Shown here: one piece after another, positions 1 to 7,268 of the stretch
Layout of the letters: each line of letters begins with the position of its first letter
Numbering within the stretch: position 1 is the first letter of the stretch
From: Victivallales bacterium
GTDB taxonomy: Bacteria > Verrucomicrobiota > Lentisphaeria > Victivallales > SZUA-371
Direction of reading: 5' to 3'
Length of the DNA stretch: 11,372 bases
NCBI GenBank assembly: GCA_028691155.1
Contig: JAQUZV010000045.1
Coordinates: forward strand, 1-11,372
Program-made: the position numbers and the translations under genes
Notes under the pieces: generated by a model
The model's input: only the letters and a program-made list of their open reading frames with translations
What the model was told of the DNA's origin: nothing
The model's database searches: none

Positions 1-129
1 TCATTCGCCGTCGCCGGATGGTGTGTCACTGCCGGAGAATTTGTCGACGTCATGCCCTTTGTTCCGCATGGGGGGGCGGTCGGGAATCGGACGATTCGGA
101 TTATTTCCGCTGGTGGAACGTCTGTCGTC
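1..129 (-). other. Short open stretch resembling a disordered protein tail, ending at the window edge
   Basis: Read on the minus strand, these bases give 42 sense codons ending in TGA at positions 3-1. The peptide is rich in Gly, Ser, Asp, Asn, Pro and Arg, like a disordered C-terminal tail. It lies just downstream of the DUF2207 gene but in a different frame, and an in-frame TGA at 132-130 precedes it. It could be a leftover C-terminus after frameshifts, part of a small separate gene (an ATG lies at 68-66), or chance. A seven-G run at 70-76 is a possible site of a sequencing or slippage indel. No ribosome binding site supports an independent start. The remaining bases, 130-151, hold nothing I recognise. 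Confidence 0.2.
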
Positions 130-151
130 TCAACTCCGGTTGTCGGCAATT

Positions 152-1990
152 TCAGTCCGCATAGGCGCTGGTAGGGGGCTGATCCGGAATTCGGAGCGTA
201 TTCGGCGACATGGCGGCGATAATGGTCCGCAGCATCAGCGTGAAATCATGTCCGGACGCGGATGCGGAGAGCGGCTGGAAGAAGTCCTGAAATTCCGTTG
301 TCGGAACTTCGACGGCGGTTTCCCGGTCACGTTCATCGCCGGACATGAGGACAAAACACCAGAGCAATCGGTCCAGGGCGGAGAGTTCGGTCACCCGGTC
401 CGGATCATCGCGCAGTTGCGTCTGCAACCGGCGGAGGCGTCGGGACAGCGTGCCTCCTTCCTGATTGCGGCGCGCCATTCCCGGTCCGGCCGCCGCCACC
501 AGAAGACCGCCGATGAAAACGGCAATACCGAGATCGAAACAATAGCCGCTCCACGGGTAGGCGCGACAGAGGGAGTAGATCGCCACTCCCGCGCCCAGCA
601 GCACCAGCGGCAGATAAATCAGATGGTGGCGCAGCCCGACCAGGCCGTTGTCCTTGATGGCATGGATCATCCGGTAACCTGGAATGCCGCCGAACACCAC
701 GCACCACAACCCCAGAAATATGGCGATCGGAATGTGAATCGACGCCACCCCGATTCCCGCCAGGGCAATTGCCAGCCCCAGAATGAGAAACCGGTTTCTG
801 GCTGCCTGAGGCGAAACGGCAAACCAGCCGGCGGCGTCGGTCCTGGCTTCCTGACGGATGCGGGGCACCCGGCGGTAAAAGCTGTATTCCAGCCGATGTG
901 TATTGGTGCGGCTGTCACGGGCGAGGTTGCCGAACATTTCGATCAGCAGCGCCTGTTCGAATTTCTGCAGCGATCCGGGCGCCGGGGTACGGCGCAGCCG
1001 GATTTCATATTCCGGCGGGTTCTGAACCGTCTGGACTATTTCCAGCAGGCCGCGCCGCGCCAGATCGACCACGGTTACGCCGAGATCGTAACAATCGAAA
1101 CTTTCATTCGTGACCAGTCCGGCCAGGCCGGGCCGGATGAAATTGAGATCGATGGCGGCTGTTTTTGCTTCCGGCACGGCCGGGTCGCGTCCTTTCAGCA
1201 GGAAGAAAAACAGCAGCATGACGGCGAACAGTCCGATAATAACCGGCAAGGTCCACGGTTTCAGGTGGTAATAATAAAAATTGTTGTAACTGAAATAGGG
1301 GGCAATTATCTTTTTGGGGAATTTCACGGCAAAGCGAAAAATGTCGTTCGGGTTCAGGCCCCGTGCGGAAAACGTGATGGTCCGGGGGCCGACTTCCTGC
1401 TGCGGCATGATTCCGTTGCAGCGGAATGTTATCTGCCGCGGGTGAAATGCTTCCGGAAAGACAATATTGACCACGGTTTCGCGGATAAAATCTTTGCGGT
1501 AAACCCGCAGCGGGTTCCAGCTGAGCAGATCATAGGCGGCGTACTGTCCGAACGCCCCGAAAACCCGGTATTTGATGGTGAGCTCTATTTCCCGGAATTC
1601 CCCGGCGTCCGGCTGTGGCGGCGGCGGACAGCGCCAGCGCATTTCCAGACGCCGGGCCAGCGAACCTTTGCCGTACAGCCGCGGACCCAGTATGCGCAGT
1701 TCATATTCGCCCGGATTGTGGCGTCGGCCGCGGCGGTAGACATCTCGGTCGACCTGTAATTCCTGAATCTCGATCCGGTCGCATCCCTGCAGCAGAAACT
1801 CCCGACTCATGGTGCCCGGCGGACCGGAAAACGCAATCCGGCGGACTTCGGTAACATCAATCGACGCATCGCGATTGATATTCATCACCAACTTTTCGGT
1901 ATCGACCAGCGAGTGATTTTGGGCAACGGCGAAACAAGGAACGGAGCCTGACAGCAGCAGACCGGCAAGCAAGGCAAAACCTGATTTCAT
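152..1990 (-). CDS. DUF2207 domain-containing membrane protein
   Basis: A 612-residue exported membrane protein of unknown biochemical role. A signal peptide covers residues 1-24 (basic start, leucine-rich core, cleavage near AVAQ). An extracytoplasmic DUF2207-like domain follows to about 240, with the usual opening of short beta strands and a RxIxF-type segment. A membrane helix lies at about 248-266. Then comes a cytoplasmic segment with the family-typical 'RPGLAGLV...DLGVTVVDLARRGLLEI' layout at 286-318. Two hydrophobic blocks follow at 401-440 and 456-503, and a soluble tail to 612. Start: ATG at 1990 has GAGAGG seven bases upstream (1998-2003), while the in-frame ATG at 2005 has none. 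The glycine-rich C-terminus common in this family is absent. The upstream YhcH-family gene has its own terminator, so this gene is probably transcribed separately. The family call is fairly sure; the function is unknown. Confidence 0.8.
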   Translation of the reverse strand: MKSGFALLAGLLLSGSVPCFAVAQNHSLVDTEKLVMNINRDASIDVTEVRRIAFSGPPGTMSREFLLQGCDRIEIQELQVDRDVYRRGRRHNPGEYELRILGPRLYGKGSLARRLEMRWRCPPPPQPDAGEFREIELTIKYRVFGAFGQYAAYDLLSWNPLRVYRKDFIRETVVNIVFPEAFHPRQITFRCNGIMPQQEVGPRTITFSARGLNPNDIFRFAVKFPKKIIAPYFSYNNFYYYHLKPWTLPVIIGLFAVMLLFFFLLKGRDPAVPEAKTAAIDLNFIRPGLAGLVTNESFDCYDLGVTVVDLARRGLLEIVQTVQNPPEYEIRLRRTPAPGSLQKFEQALLIEMFGNLARDSRTNTHRLEYSFYRRVPRIRQEARTDAAGWFAVSPQAARNRFLILGLAIALAGIGVASIHIPIAIFLGLWCVVFGGIPGYRMIHAIKDNGLVGLRHHLIYLPLVLLGAGVAIYSLCRAYPWSGYCFDLGIAVFIGGLLVAAAGPGMARRNQEGGTLSRRLRRLQTQLRDDPDRVTELSALDRLLWCFVLMSGDERDRETAVEVPTTEFQDFFQPLSASASGHDFTLMLRTIIAAMSPNTLRIPDQPPTSAYAD

Positions 1991-2038
1991 AGCCGAACCT
2001 CTCATCCGGAAGAGAATTAATGTTTTACTCTATCGACT

Positions 2039-2067
2039 ACAATAACCAGTCCGGTCCGCTTATGCAA
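2039..2067 (-). promoter_or_regulatory. Possible promoter of the DUF2207 gene
   Basis: On the minus strand, TTGCAT (2067-2062) and TATTGT (2044-2039) are separated by exactly 17 bases and lie about 50 bases upstream of the preferred start. The match to sigma70 consensus is only moderate (3/6 and 4/6). The placement, between the upstream terminator and this gene, supports it more than the sequence does. Confidence 0.25.
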
Positions 2068-2150
2068 ACCCAAATGGCCGGAACCGGATTCTTTTTCGTT
2101 TTTTTGCCCTGATCCGCCGGTTCGCTTGCCGTTTACTGCGGCAGGGACAA

Positions 2151-2183
2151 AGAAAAATCCTCCCGGCGGCGACACCGGGAGGA
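2151..2183 (-). terminator. Intrinsic terminator of the YhcH-family gene
   Basis: On the minus strand, TCCTCCCGG (2183-2175) and CCGGGAGGA (2166-2158) form a perfect 9-bp GC-rich stem around an 8-base loop. A T-rich run (ATTTTTCTTT) follows immediately. The hairpin starts about 60 bases after the stop codon of the gene at 2243-2710, which fits Rho-independent termination of that gene and separates it from the DUF2207 gene. Confidence 0.85.
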
Positions 2184-2242
2184 GAAACGGATAAGCGGGA
2201 AAAGCCGGAATCTTACGGTTCCCGGCGGTTCGGTCCGACGGC

Positions 2243-2710
2243 TCAGAAGAGGTCGGTATGGATTTTAAAGACGCACTTTTTGACCGAGCCCGGATGGTTG
2301 TCCGGGGCAATGCAGGGCATATGGGCGTCGGCGGGGAACAACAGGGCAAAACAACTGGGATTGAGCGTCATTTTCACTTCCTTGGTTCCGTCGACGGCAT
2401 AGAATTCGGCATCGCGTTCGGGGTTGTAGGGGGTTTTGACCGTCTGTTTTTCCACCGGTCCCACGAAGACCTCTTCTTCACCGCTGATCAGCACCTGCAT
2501 GTCGATGCAATGGTGATGAGCCTCCATGATGCCGGCGGCCGCCGGGCGGGTCTGGTAACTGGAGACCGCGGCGGTAAGCCGCGATCCCATCAGTTCATAG
2601 GTTTTTTCTTCGGTGTCGGCATTCAAGGCGGCGATAAAGGACAGAATCTTTTCCCGGACGGTCTCATTTTTAAAATAAGTGCCGAGACGGGTCATACTAT
2701 CGAAAATCAT
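2243..2710 (-). CDS. YhcH/YjgK/YiaL family protein (DUF386, EbgC/NanQ-like)
   Basis: A 155-residue cupin-like protein of the DUF386 family, cytoplasmic with no signal peptide. Characterised relatives include EbgC and the sialic-acid anomerase NanQ/YhcH, so a role in handling free sugars (anomer conversion or lactone/galactoside side chemistry) is likely; the substrate cannot be told from sequence. Visible hallmarks are the opening MIFDSM...L..Y, the metal-site segment with E63, H65 and the IDxQ motif at 69-72, the FPADAHMP motif at 125-132 with D128 and H130, and the closing VKKxVFKI. Start: ATG at 2710 has AGGAG nine bases upstream (2720-2724) and matches the family N-terminus. An upstream ATG at 2731 would add seven residues and has no such site. 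No sugar transporter or kinase gene sits beside it. Two palindromes lie upstream, so a sugar-responsive repressor is possible. Confidence 0.88.
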   Translation of the reverse strand: MIFDSMTRLGTYFKNETVREKILSFIAALNADTEEKTYELMGSRLTAAVSSYQTRPAAAGIMEAHHHCIDMQVLISGEEEVFVGPVEKQTVKTPYNPERDAEFYAVDGTKEVKMTLNPSCFALLFPADAHMPCIAPDNHPGSVKKCVFKIHTDLF

Positions 2711-2738
2711 GGTTCTAATCTCCTGTGTCATATTCCGG

Positions 2739-2751
2739 AACCGTTTCGGTT
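2739..2751. promoter_or_regulatory. 13-bp palindrome, candidate operator
   Basis: The perfect inverted repeat AACCG-TTT-CGGTT lies 29 bases before the start codon of the YhcH-family gene, inside its leader. Short symmetric sites with a CG pair in each arm are typical of LacI- or GntR-like repressors, which often control sugar genes. No such regulator is encoded in the window. Operator function is inferred only from symmetry and position. Confidence 0.35.
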
Positions 2752-2790
2752 ATGAATTACCTGCGCTCCGGTATTAATTTATGAATCCGG

Positions 2791-2813
2791 GTAATATGCC
2801 ATATTACGGCATA
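2791..2813. repeat. Two interleaved inverted repeats upstream of the YhcH-family gene
   Basis: GTAATAT (2791-2797) and ATATTAC (2801-2807) are perfect arms around GCC. A second pair, TATGCC (2795-2800) and GGCATA (2808-2813), overlaps and interleaves with the first. Only one of the two hairpins can form at a time. The block lies 81 bases or more before the start codon, in an AT-rich stretch (2770-2820) that is the likely promoter zone. A double or overlapping protein-binding site is plausible. The rest of 2711-2974 shows no supportable gene, and I could not place a convincing promoter there. Confidence 0.4.
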
Positions 2814-2974
2814 AAATAAAGCGGGATTGGCGGAGAATCCGGTATTTTTACCGCCGCAGCAGATCCCTGACCACATTTCTCCCGCCGCCGCCGTAACGGA
2901 AATTCCGACCTGTTTCCGCGGGGCGATACGGGTTATTGCTGTCTGATGGCCGGTAATTGTTGCCGTTTCCCGCG

Positions 2975-5131
2975 TCAACGGATTCCGTCGCTCTGCTTTT
3001 CCGTGGCTTCGCGTTGCATTTGTCCCAGATAGATCAGACTGTCGTTGGGAATTTTGCCGAACACCTTGTAATAGGCCAAGTAACTCCGATCGAGGTTCGG
3101 TGCCATGGCGTAGGCGGCACGGGCCATTTTGCGGGCCAGGGCAATTTTGCCGGAATAGTAGAAGTATTGGGCCAGTTCCGCGGATTTTTCGGCTTTGCGG
3201 CGCTGTTCATCGGAAACGAATCGGAACACATAATAACTTTTGCTGATGTATTCCATCCCGGGCGGCGGCGGGACGGGGTGGAAATATCGCATGGTACCGG
3301 GGTGCTTTTCCATGATCCAGGCGGGGGCGTAGCGTTTGATTTTTTTGGCGTCGGCAATATAGCGGGCGCTGTAAATGTGCATGGGGACGGCGTAGCTGTT
3401 GCCGCGATCGAACACCACCAGACTGACGCCCAGCTTTTCACACATGGCGGCGAATTCTTTTTCATTGTGGTGGTAGAGGTGCATGAGGTAGTCGTGCAGG
3501 ATGTCCCGCGTGGTTTTCAGTTCGAATTTTGGTTGGGTGATGATTCGAGCGCCGCAGTAGGCCTTCAGCACCGGCGATAAATTCATATCGGTCAGAATCG
3601 TAACCCCGTGGAGATTGCTGTCCCGGAACCACCGGATCATGCCGGCGGTTTCCTTGAAATAGTTACGGGCGTAGGCGCGGCCCAGCAGGAACGTCATGCC
3701 CAGTTCGGCCGCCAGCGCCAGCGCCAGCAATACGGCCGGAATTATGGTGCGGAGGTTTTTCCAGCCGTATTGCCGTCGCACCCGCCACCAGGCGTCCAGC
3801 AGCAATGCCAGGCCGAGGCAGAGAAAGATAATGCTGAAGACGTGGGCGCGGACGAAGAAGACATACATTCCGGTAAATATCACCGCCAGGGCGAAGATCT
3901 GATAACTGCGCGGCAAGCCCCGGAGCAGGGCCTGACGGGTCCGGTGGCTGCAGCACAGAAGCAAAACGAAAAGCCCCATGACCCAAAGCATGGCCGGGTA
4001 ATAAAACCAGGTGGATATCCAGTCGGCGGAGTGCATGGCCGGGGTCCAGAGGATGCGGCTGTCGAAGCCCAGCAGGGTCGGATCGGTCGGCTTGACGTTG
4101 CCGAACAGCAGTTTGTCCCGGATCAACCGGCCGAAATGCGAGTAGTTCCGGCCGTAGCCGGGCAGCAGTTTCCAGATTATCAGCAATGCCGCCGCGCCGC
4201 CGCCGCACCAGATCAGCCGTCGCCGGAGCGTCAACCGGTTGCCGGCAAACATTATGGTCAGCAGCAGCGGGATGACGACGATGACCACCGGCGACGCCAG
4301 CAAGCCGTGATAACGCTGGTATGGCACCAGCAGTGCCGCCAGCACCGTGCCAACATAAATGGCCAGCCAGGCGGAACGGCGTTTCGTGGTGGTTCGGCCG
4401 CCGAGGAGCAGTCGCAGCAATTCCAGTCCGGCCCAGAAGGTGAAGAAAAACTGCGGTGCGTCCAAGAACGCAAACGACGCCATGGTGCAAAGCCCCAGCA
4501 ACACATATTTGAATCCGGCCGGGCGGCGCATGATCCAGGCCATCAGCATCAGACAGCCGATGATGAACGGCATGGCGAATTCGCCGCGCACCAGATCCTG
4601 TCCGGTATAGCGGGCAATGGCGGCCGGGGACACGGCGTACCAGAGTCCGGCAACGGTTGCCCACAACCACGGTACCCGCATCAGAATCAGCCACAGGAAA
4701 ATCAGTCCGCCGACCAGACTGATCCAGGCGCGGATTTCCATGCGGGCAAAAGCGGTGAAATCGGGATTGTCTTCATAGTCGGTCGCGCCGGGAGACAGTT
4801 GGGGCCGGCCGGTAAAGAATGTTTTGATCCGGTAGCTCCAGCCGAGAAAATATTCGAGTCCCAGCAACATCTGATCGGCAACCGGGACCCGATCCAGCCC
4901 GCCGCCGATGTCGGCGTCGCACCCGGCGATGGATTTGCCCGCGGCCACATCCTGGGCGTAACCATACATGATGGCGCTCTCGACCATGAACGGGACAAAG
5001 TCGGTGCCGGTGATTTTTTTGATGACTGCGGCTTCGCGATAATAAACCAGGGAGCGGATTCCGAACGTCAGAAGGACGACGGCGATAAACATCAGGCAGT
5101 AAAAACGTCGGCTGCCGTAGCGAAAGTTCAT
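2975..5131 (-). CDS. Polytopic membrane protein, STT3-like GT-C glycosyltransferase candidate
   Basis: A 718-residue protein with an N-terminal anchor (about 10-30), roughly ten to twelve further hydrophobic helices between 137 and 484, and a soluble C-terminal domain from about 488. The order matches GT-C/STT3 enzymes, which move lipid-linked glycans onto acceptors outside the cytoplasmic membrane. The first external loop carries acidic residues (TD43-44, E51, D61, D72, D74). A second acidic loop reads RYTGQDLVRGE (174-184), where STT3 proteins have their DxD/DxE-type site. An extended loop lies at 325-371. The C-terminal segment WFRDSN...VTILTDMNLSP (501-520) is placed like the WWDxG region of STT3, but that motif is missing. 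Residues 650-690 look like a single TPR-type helical pair. Start: ATG at 5131 with GGGAGA eleven bases upstream. Neighbours give no hint of pathway. The fold class is likely; oligosaccharyltransferase activity is unproven. Confidence 0.6.
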   Translation of the reverse strand: MNFRYGSRRFYCLMFIAVVLLTFGIRSLVYYREAAVIKKITGTDFVPFMVESAIMYGYAQDVAAGKSIAGCDADIGGGLDRVPVADQMLLGLEYFLGWSYRIKTFFTGRPQLSPGATDYEDNPDFTAFARMEIRAWISLVGGLIFLWLILMRVPWLWATVAGLWYAVSPAAIARYTGQDLVRGEFAMPFIIGCLMLMAWIMRRPAGFKYVLLGLCTMASFAFLDAPQFFFTFWAGLELLRLLLGGRTTTKRRSAWLAIYVGTVLAALLVPYQRYHGLLASPVVIVVIPLLLTIMFAGNRLTLRRRLIWCGGGAAALLIIWKLLPGYGRNYSHFGRLIRDKLLFGNVKPTDPTLLGFDSRILWTPAMHSADWISTWFYYPAMLWVMGLFVLLLCCSHRTRQALLRGLPRSYQIFALAVIFTGMYVFFVRAHVFSIIFLCLGLALLLDAWWRVRRQYGWKNLRTIIPAVLLALALAAELGMTFLLGRAYARNYFKETAGMIRWFRDSNLHGVTILTDMNLSPVLKAYCGARIITQPKFELKTTRDILHDYLMHLYHHNEKEFAAMCEKLGVSLVVFDRGNSYAVPMHIYSARYIADAKKIKRYAPAWIMEKHPGTMRYFHPVPPPPGMEYISKSYYVFRFVSDEQRRKAEKSAELAQYFYYSGKIALARKMARAAYAMAPNLDRSYLAYYKVFGKIPNDSLIYLGQMQREATEKQSDGIR

Positions 5132-5334
5132 ATTCGGACTATTCTCCCTTTTATCCCGGTTGCCTGCGGGCGGTTTTCATTGGCGGCGGCGTTGGTTGCG
5201 CGGCCGGTTCAGCAGGCACTATATTCCCAAATCAGATAATATTAAAGGCGCTTTTTTACAAACCGGTGGTGAAATTGCCTGTTTTTACGTTATATTTTCC
5301 TTTCCAGATGAATAATCAGGCGAGGTGAACAGTT
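5132..5334. promoter_or_regulatory. Divergent intergenic region between the STT3-like gene and nadA
   Basis: These 203 bases must hold the promoters for both outward-facing genes. For nadA, TATATT at 5291-5296 is a reasonable -10 box, but I see no good -35 at 17 bases. On the minus strand, AT-rich TATTAT and TATAGT stretches between 5217 and 5245 could serve the membrane-protein gene. I see no gene, clear riboswitch or extended palindrome here. Confidence 0.45.
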
Positions 5335-6276
5335 ATGGTTTTATATGACGACAAGGAAATGATCGCCCGGATCGACCGGCTCCGGAAATCCCGCCATGCG
5401 GTGATTCTGACGCATAATTACCAGTTGGGCGAAGTTCAGGATATTGCCGATTTTACCGGTGATTCCTTGGAATTGAGTATGATCGCGGCGAAAAATTCCG
5501 CTGAAGTCATTGTTTTTTGCGGCGTTCGCTTCATGGCGGAGACCGCGGCGATGCTGGCGCCGGAAAAAACCGTACTGCTGCCGGTGGCAACGGCCGGATG
5601 CCTGATGGCGGATATGGCCGACGGCGAAGCGCTGCGGCAACTCAAGGCGCAGCATCCCGGCGCCGTTACCGTCTGTTACGTCAACAGCACGGCGGCGGTC
5701 AAGGCGGAGTGCGACCTGTGTGTAACTTCCGCCAACGCCTTTGAACTGGTTCGGAATATTCCGGCCGATCGCGAAATCATTTTCGTCCCGGACCGGAATC
5801 TTGGCGGCAACATCATTCGGGCCACCGGACGGCCGATGATTATGTGGGACGGGTTCTGCCCCACCCACATGCGGATCACGCCGGCAATGGTGCAGGCCCG
5901 GCGCCGGGAGTTCCCGGCGGCGAAAATTATTGCTCATCCGGAGGTCAGACCCGAGGTGGCGGAACTCTGCGACGAAGTGATGAGTACCGGCGGCATGTGC
6001 CGTTATGTGAAAAGCGCGCCCTGCCGCGAACTGATTATTGCCACGGAATCGGGGATTATTCACCGGCTGCGCAAGGAAAATCCCGATCTGGTTTATATTC
6101 CGCTGTCGGAACAGATTGTCTGTCCGGATATGAAAATGACCCGGTTGGGCGATGTGCTGCGGGCACTGGAGACGATGCAGCCACGGATTACCGTTCCCGA
6201 ACCCTTGCGGGAACGGGCGGTACTGCCGATTCGGCGGATGCTGGAGCAATCGGCCCGATTCGCCCCGGCGCAATAA
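5335..6276 (+). CDS. nadA: Quinolinate synthase NadA
   Basis: A 313-residue cytoplasmic enzyme that condenses iminoaspartate with dihydroxyacetone phosphate to quinolinate, the de novo precursor of NAD. The family pattern is complete: THNYQ..EVQD.AD at 26-39 with H27 and Y29, TGDSLEL at 41-47, FCGVRFMAETA at 61-71, the PDRNLG motif at 152-157, HPE at 201-203 and the TGGM motif at 218-221. Three cysteines match the known [4Fe-4S] ligands: C89 (TAGC), C175 (GFCPTHM) and C263 (IVCPDMKMT). Length fits the compact bacterial form. Start: ATG at 5335 with GAGGTG seven bases upstream (5322-5327). Neither nadB nor nadC is in the window, so the pathway is dispersed or continues elsewhere. The next gene follows after 69 bases with no visible terminator. 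Confidence 0.97.
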   Translation: MVLYDDKEMIARIDRLRKSRHAVILTHNYQLGEVQDIADFTGDSLELSMIAAKNSAEVIVFCGVRFMAETAAMLAPEKTVLLPVATAGCLMADMADGEALRQLKAQHPGAVTVCYVNSTAAVKAECDLCVTSANAFELVRNIPADREIIFVPDRNLGGNIIRATGRPMIMWDGFCPTHMRITPAMVQARRREFPAAKIIAHPEVRPEVAELCDEVMSTGGMCRYVKSAPCRELIIATESGIIHRLRKENPDLVYIPLSEQIVCPDMKMTRLGDVLRALETMQPRITVPEPLRERAVLPIRRMLEQSARFAPAQ

Positions 6277-6345
6277 CGGTTCGATTCGCGGTATGATGAA
6301 GACGACGGGAAGAGGCATGATCCAGGATGGATGGAGGCGGCGGCG

Positions 6346-7218
6346 ATGCGAAAAACCACACGGGAAGACTACGAGGTGCGTCTGCTGAAAGTGCAGATGT
6401 ATATTCAGAAGCATTTGGACCGGGAACTGGAATTGAGCGAACTGGCGCGGGTGGCATGCTTTTCTCCGTTTCACTTTCATCGGATTTTCGGGGCGATGGT
6501 GGGGGAGTCGGTGAAGGAGTATATCCGGCGGTTGCGCTTGGAAATGTCCGCCGGGATGCTGTTTTACACCGATCTGGCGATCAGTGATATTGCGGCCCGG
6601 AACGGCTATGACAACAGTCAGTCGTTCAGCCGGGCGTTTCGGGATCATTTCGGGGTGCCGCCGCGCAATTATCGCCGGCTGCGGAAAAACGGAGAGATCC
6701 ATCCGCCCCCCGATTGCCACGACTACACCTGTCGGCTGCGGCGACCGGAATTCCCCGCCATCGAGGTCGCCGTCGAAGAATTGCCGGAGCGCCGGGTGGT
6801 GTTTATCCGCAATGTCGGTCCTTACGGAACCAGCCGCCGGGCCTGGGAAAAAATCTGTTCCCTGCGGGCGTTGCGGCCGCATATAAAACCGGGACGTCTG
6901 ATCGGGGTCGGTTATGACGATCCCGCGGTGACTTCCGATGACAAGATTCGTTACGACGCCTGCGTCGAGATTGACGATGGCTGTTCAGCGTTCGACGGTA
7001 TCGGCGTTCAGAAGCTCGTCGGCGGCAAATATGCGGTGGTGCAGCATTTCGGTCCGGCGGAGGGATTGTACGAGGTGTTTCAGTATCTCTATGGGCAATG
7101 GCTGCCGGACAGCGGTTACCGGTTGCGTTCGACGCCGCCTTATGTCATTCACTATAATTGGCCGCCGTCGTCGGAATCGAAAAACATTCATGCCGCCGTC
7201 TGCCTGCCCGTCGAGTAA
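6346..7218 (+). CDS. AraC-family regulator with C-terminal GyrI-like domain
   Basis: A 290-residue transcription factor of the Rob/BmrR-like arrangement. The AraC DNA-binding domain is N-terminal (about 8-112), with two helix-turn-helix units: LSELARVACFSPFHFHRIF at 30-48 and ISDIAARNGYDNSQSFSRAF at 79-98. A GyrI-like (SbmC/Rob) ligand-binding domain covers about 138-290, recognised by VVFIRNVGPY at 151-160, YDDPAVT at 190-196, the RYDAC segment at 202-206 and GGKYAVVQHFGP at 226-237. This domain often senses small, frequently cationic, hydrophobic compounds. Start: ATG at 6346 has GGAGG eight bases upstream (6333-6337). The in-frame ATG at 6331 lacks a well-spaced site. Odd point: where relatives carry an ExY near the C-terminus, this protein reads VIHY at 267-270, so the usual ligand-contact glutamate seems absent. 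It lies between nadA and an exported hydrolase gene; its target is unknown. Confidence 0.88.
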   Translation: MRKTTREDYEVRLLKVQMYIQKHLDRELELSELARVACFSPFHFHRIFGAMVGESVKEYIRRLRLEMSAGMLFYTDLAISDIAARNGYDNSQSFSRAFRDHFGVPPRNYRRLRKNGEIHPPPDCHDYTCRLRRPEFPAIEVAVEELPERRVVFIRNVGPYGTSRRAWEKICSLRALRPHIKPGRLIGVGYDDPAVTSDDKIRYDACVEIDDGCSAFDGIGVQKLVGGKYAVVQHFGPAEGLYEVFQYLYGQWLPDSGYRLRSTPPYVIHYNWPPSSESKNIHAAVCLPVE

Positions 7219-7268
7219 TTATCCGGCGACATTAACCGTTGCCGTTACAAATTAATTGGAGGTTGATG

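Noticed and set aside
23..1759. Long plus-strand open frame of 578 codons opposite the DUF2207 gene
   Set aside because: The translation is Gln/Arg/His-rich without domain logic, while the opposite strand gives a signal peptide, membrane helices and a recognisable family. GC-biased third codon positions create such antisense frames.
2258..2755. Plus-strand frame of 165 codons opposite the YhcH-family gene
   Set aside because: The minus strand has the full DUF386 motif set, a ribosome binding site and a terminator; the plus-strand frame has none of these.
2836..2856. Small hairpin CGGTA-TTTT-TACCG downstream of the STT3-like gene, considered as a terminator
   Set aside because: The stem is only five base pairs, and no T-run follows on the minus strand.
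2757..2978. Minus-strand 73-codon frame directly after the STT3-like gene, with a TTG start overlapping its stop codon
   Set aside because: There is no recognisable domain and it needs a TTG start. It also runs through the palindromic, AT-rich region upstream of the next gene.
3608..5239. Plus-strand frame of 543 codons opposite the STT3-like gene
   Set aside because: It is a Gln/Gly/His-rich translation typical of the complement of a hydrophobic protein in GC-rich DNA.
5341..6882. Minus-strand frame of 513 codons across nadA and the first AraC gene
   Set aside because: It is the antisense shadow of two clearly recognised genes and spans their intergenic gap.
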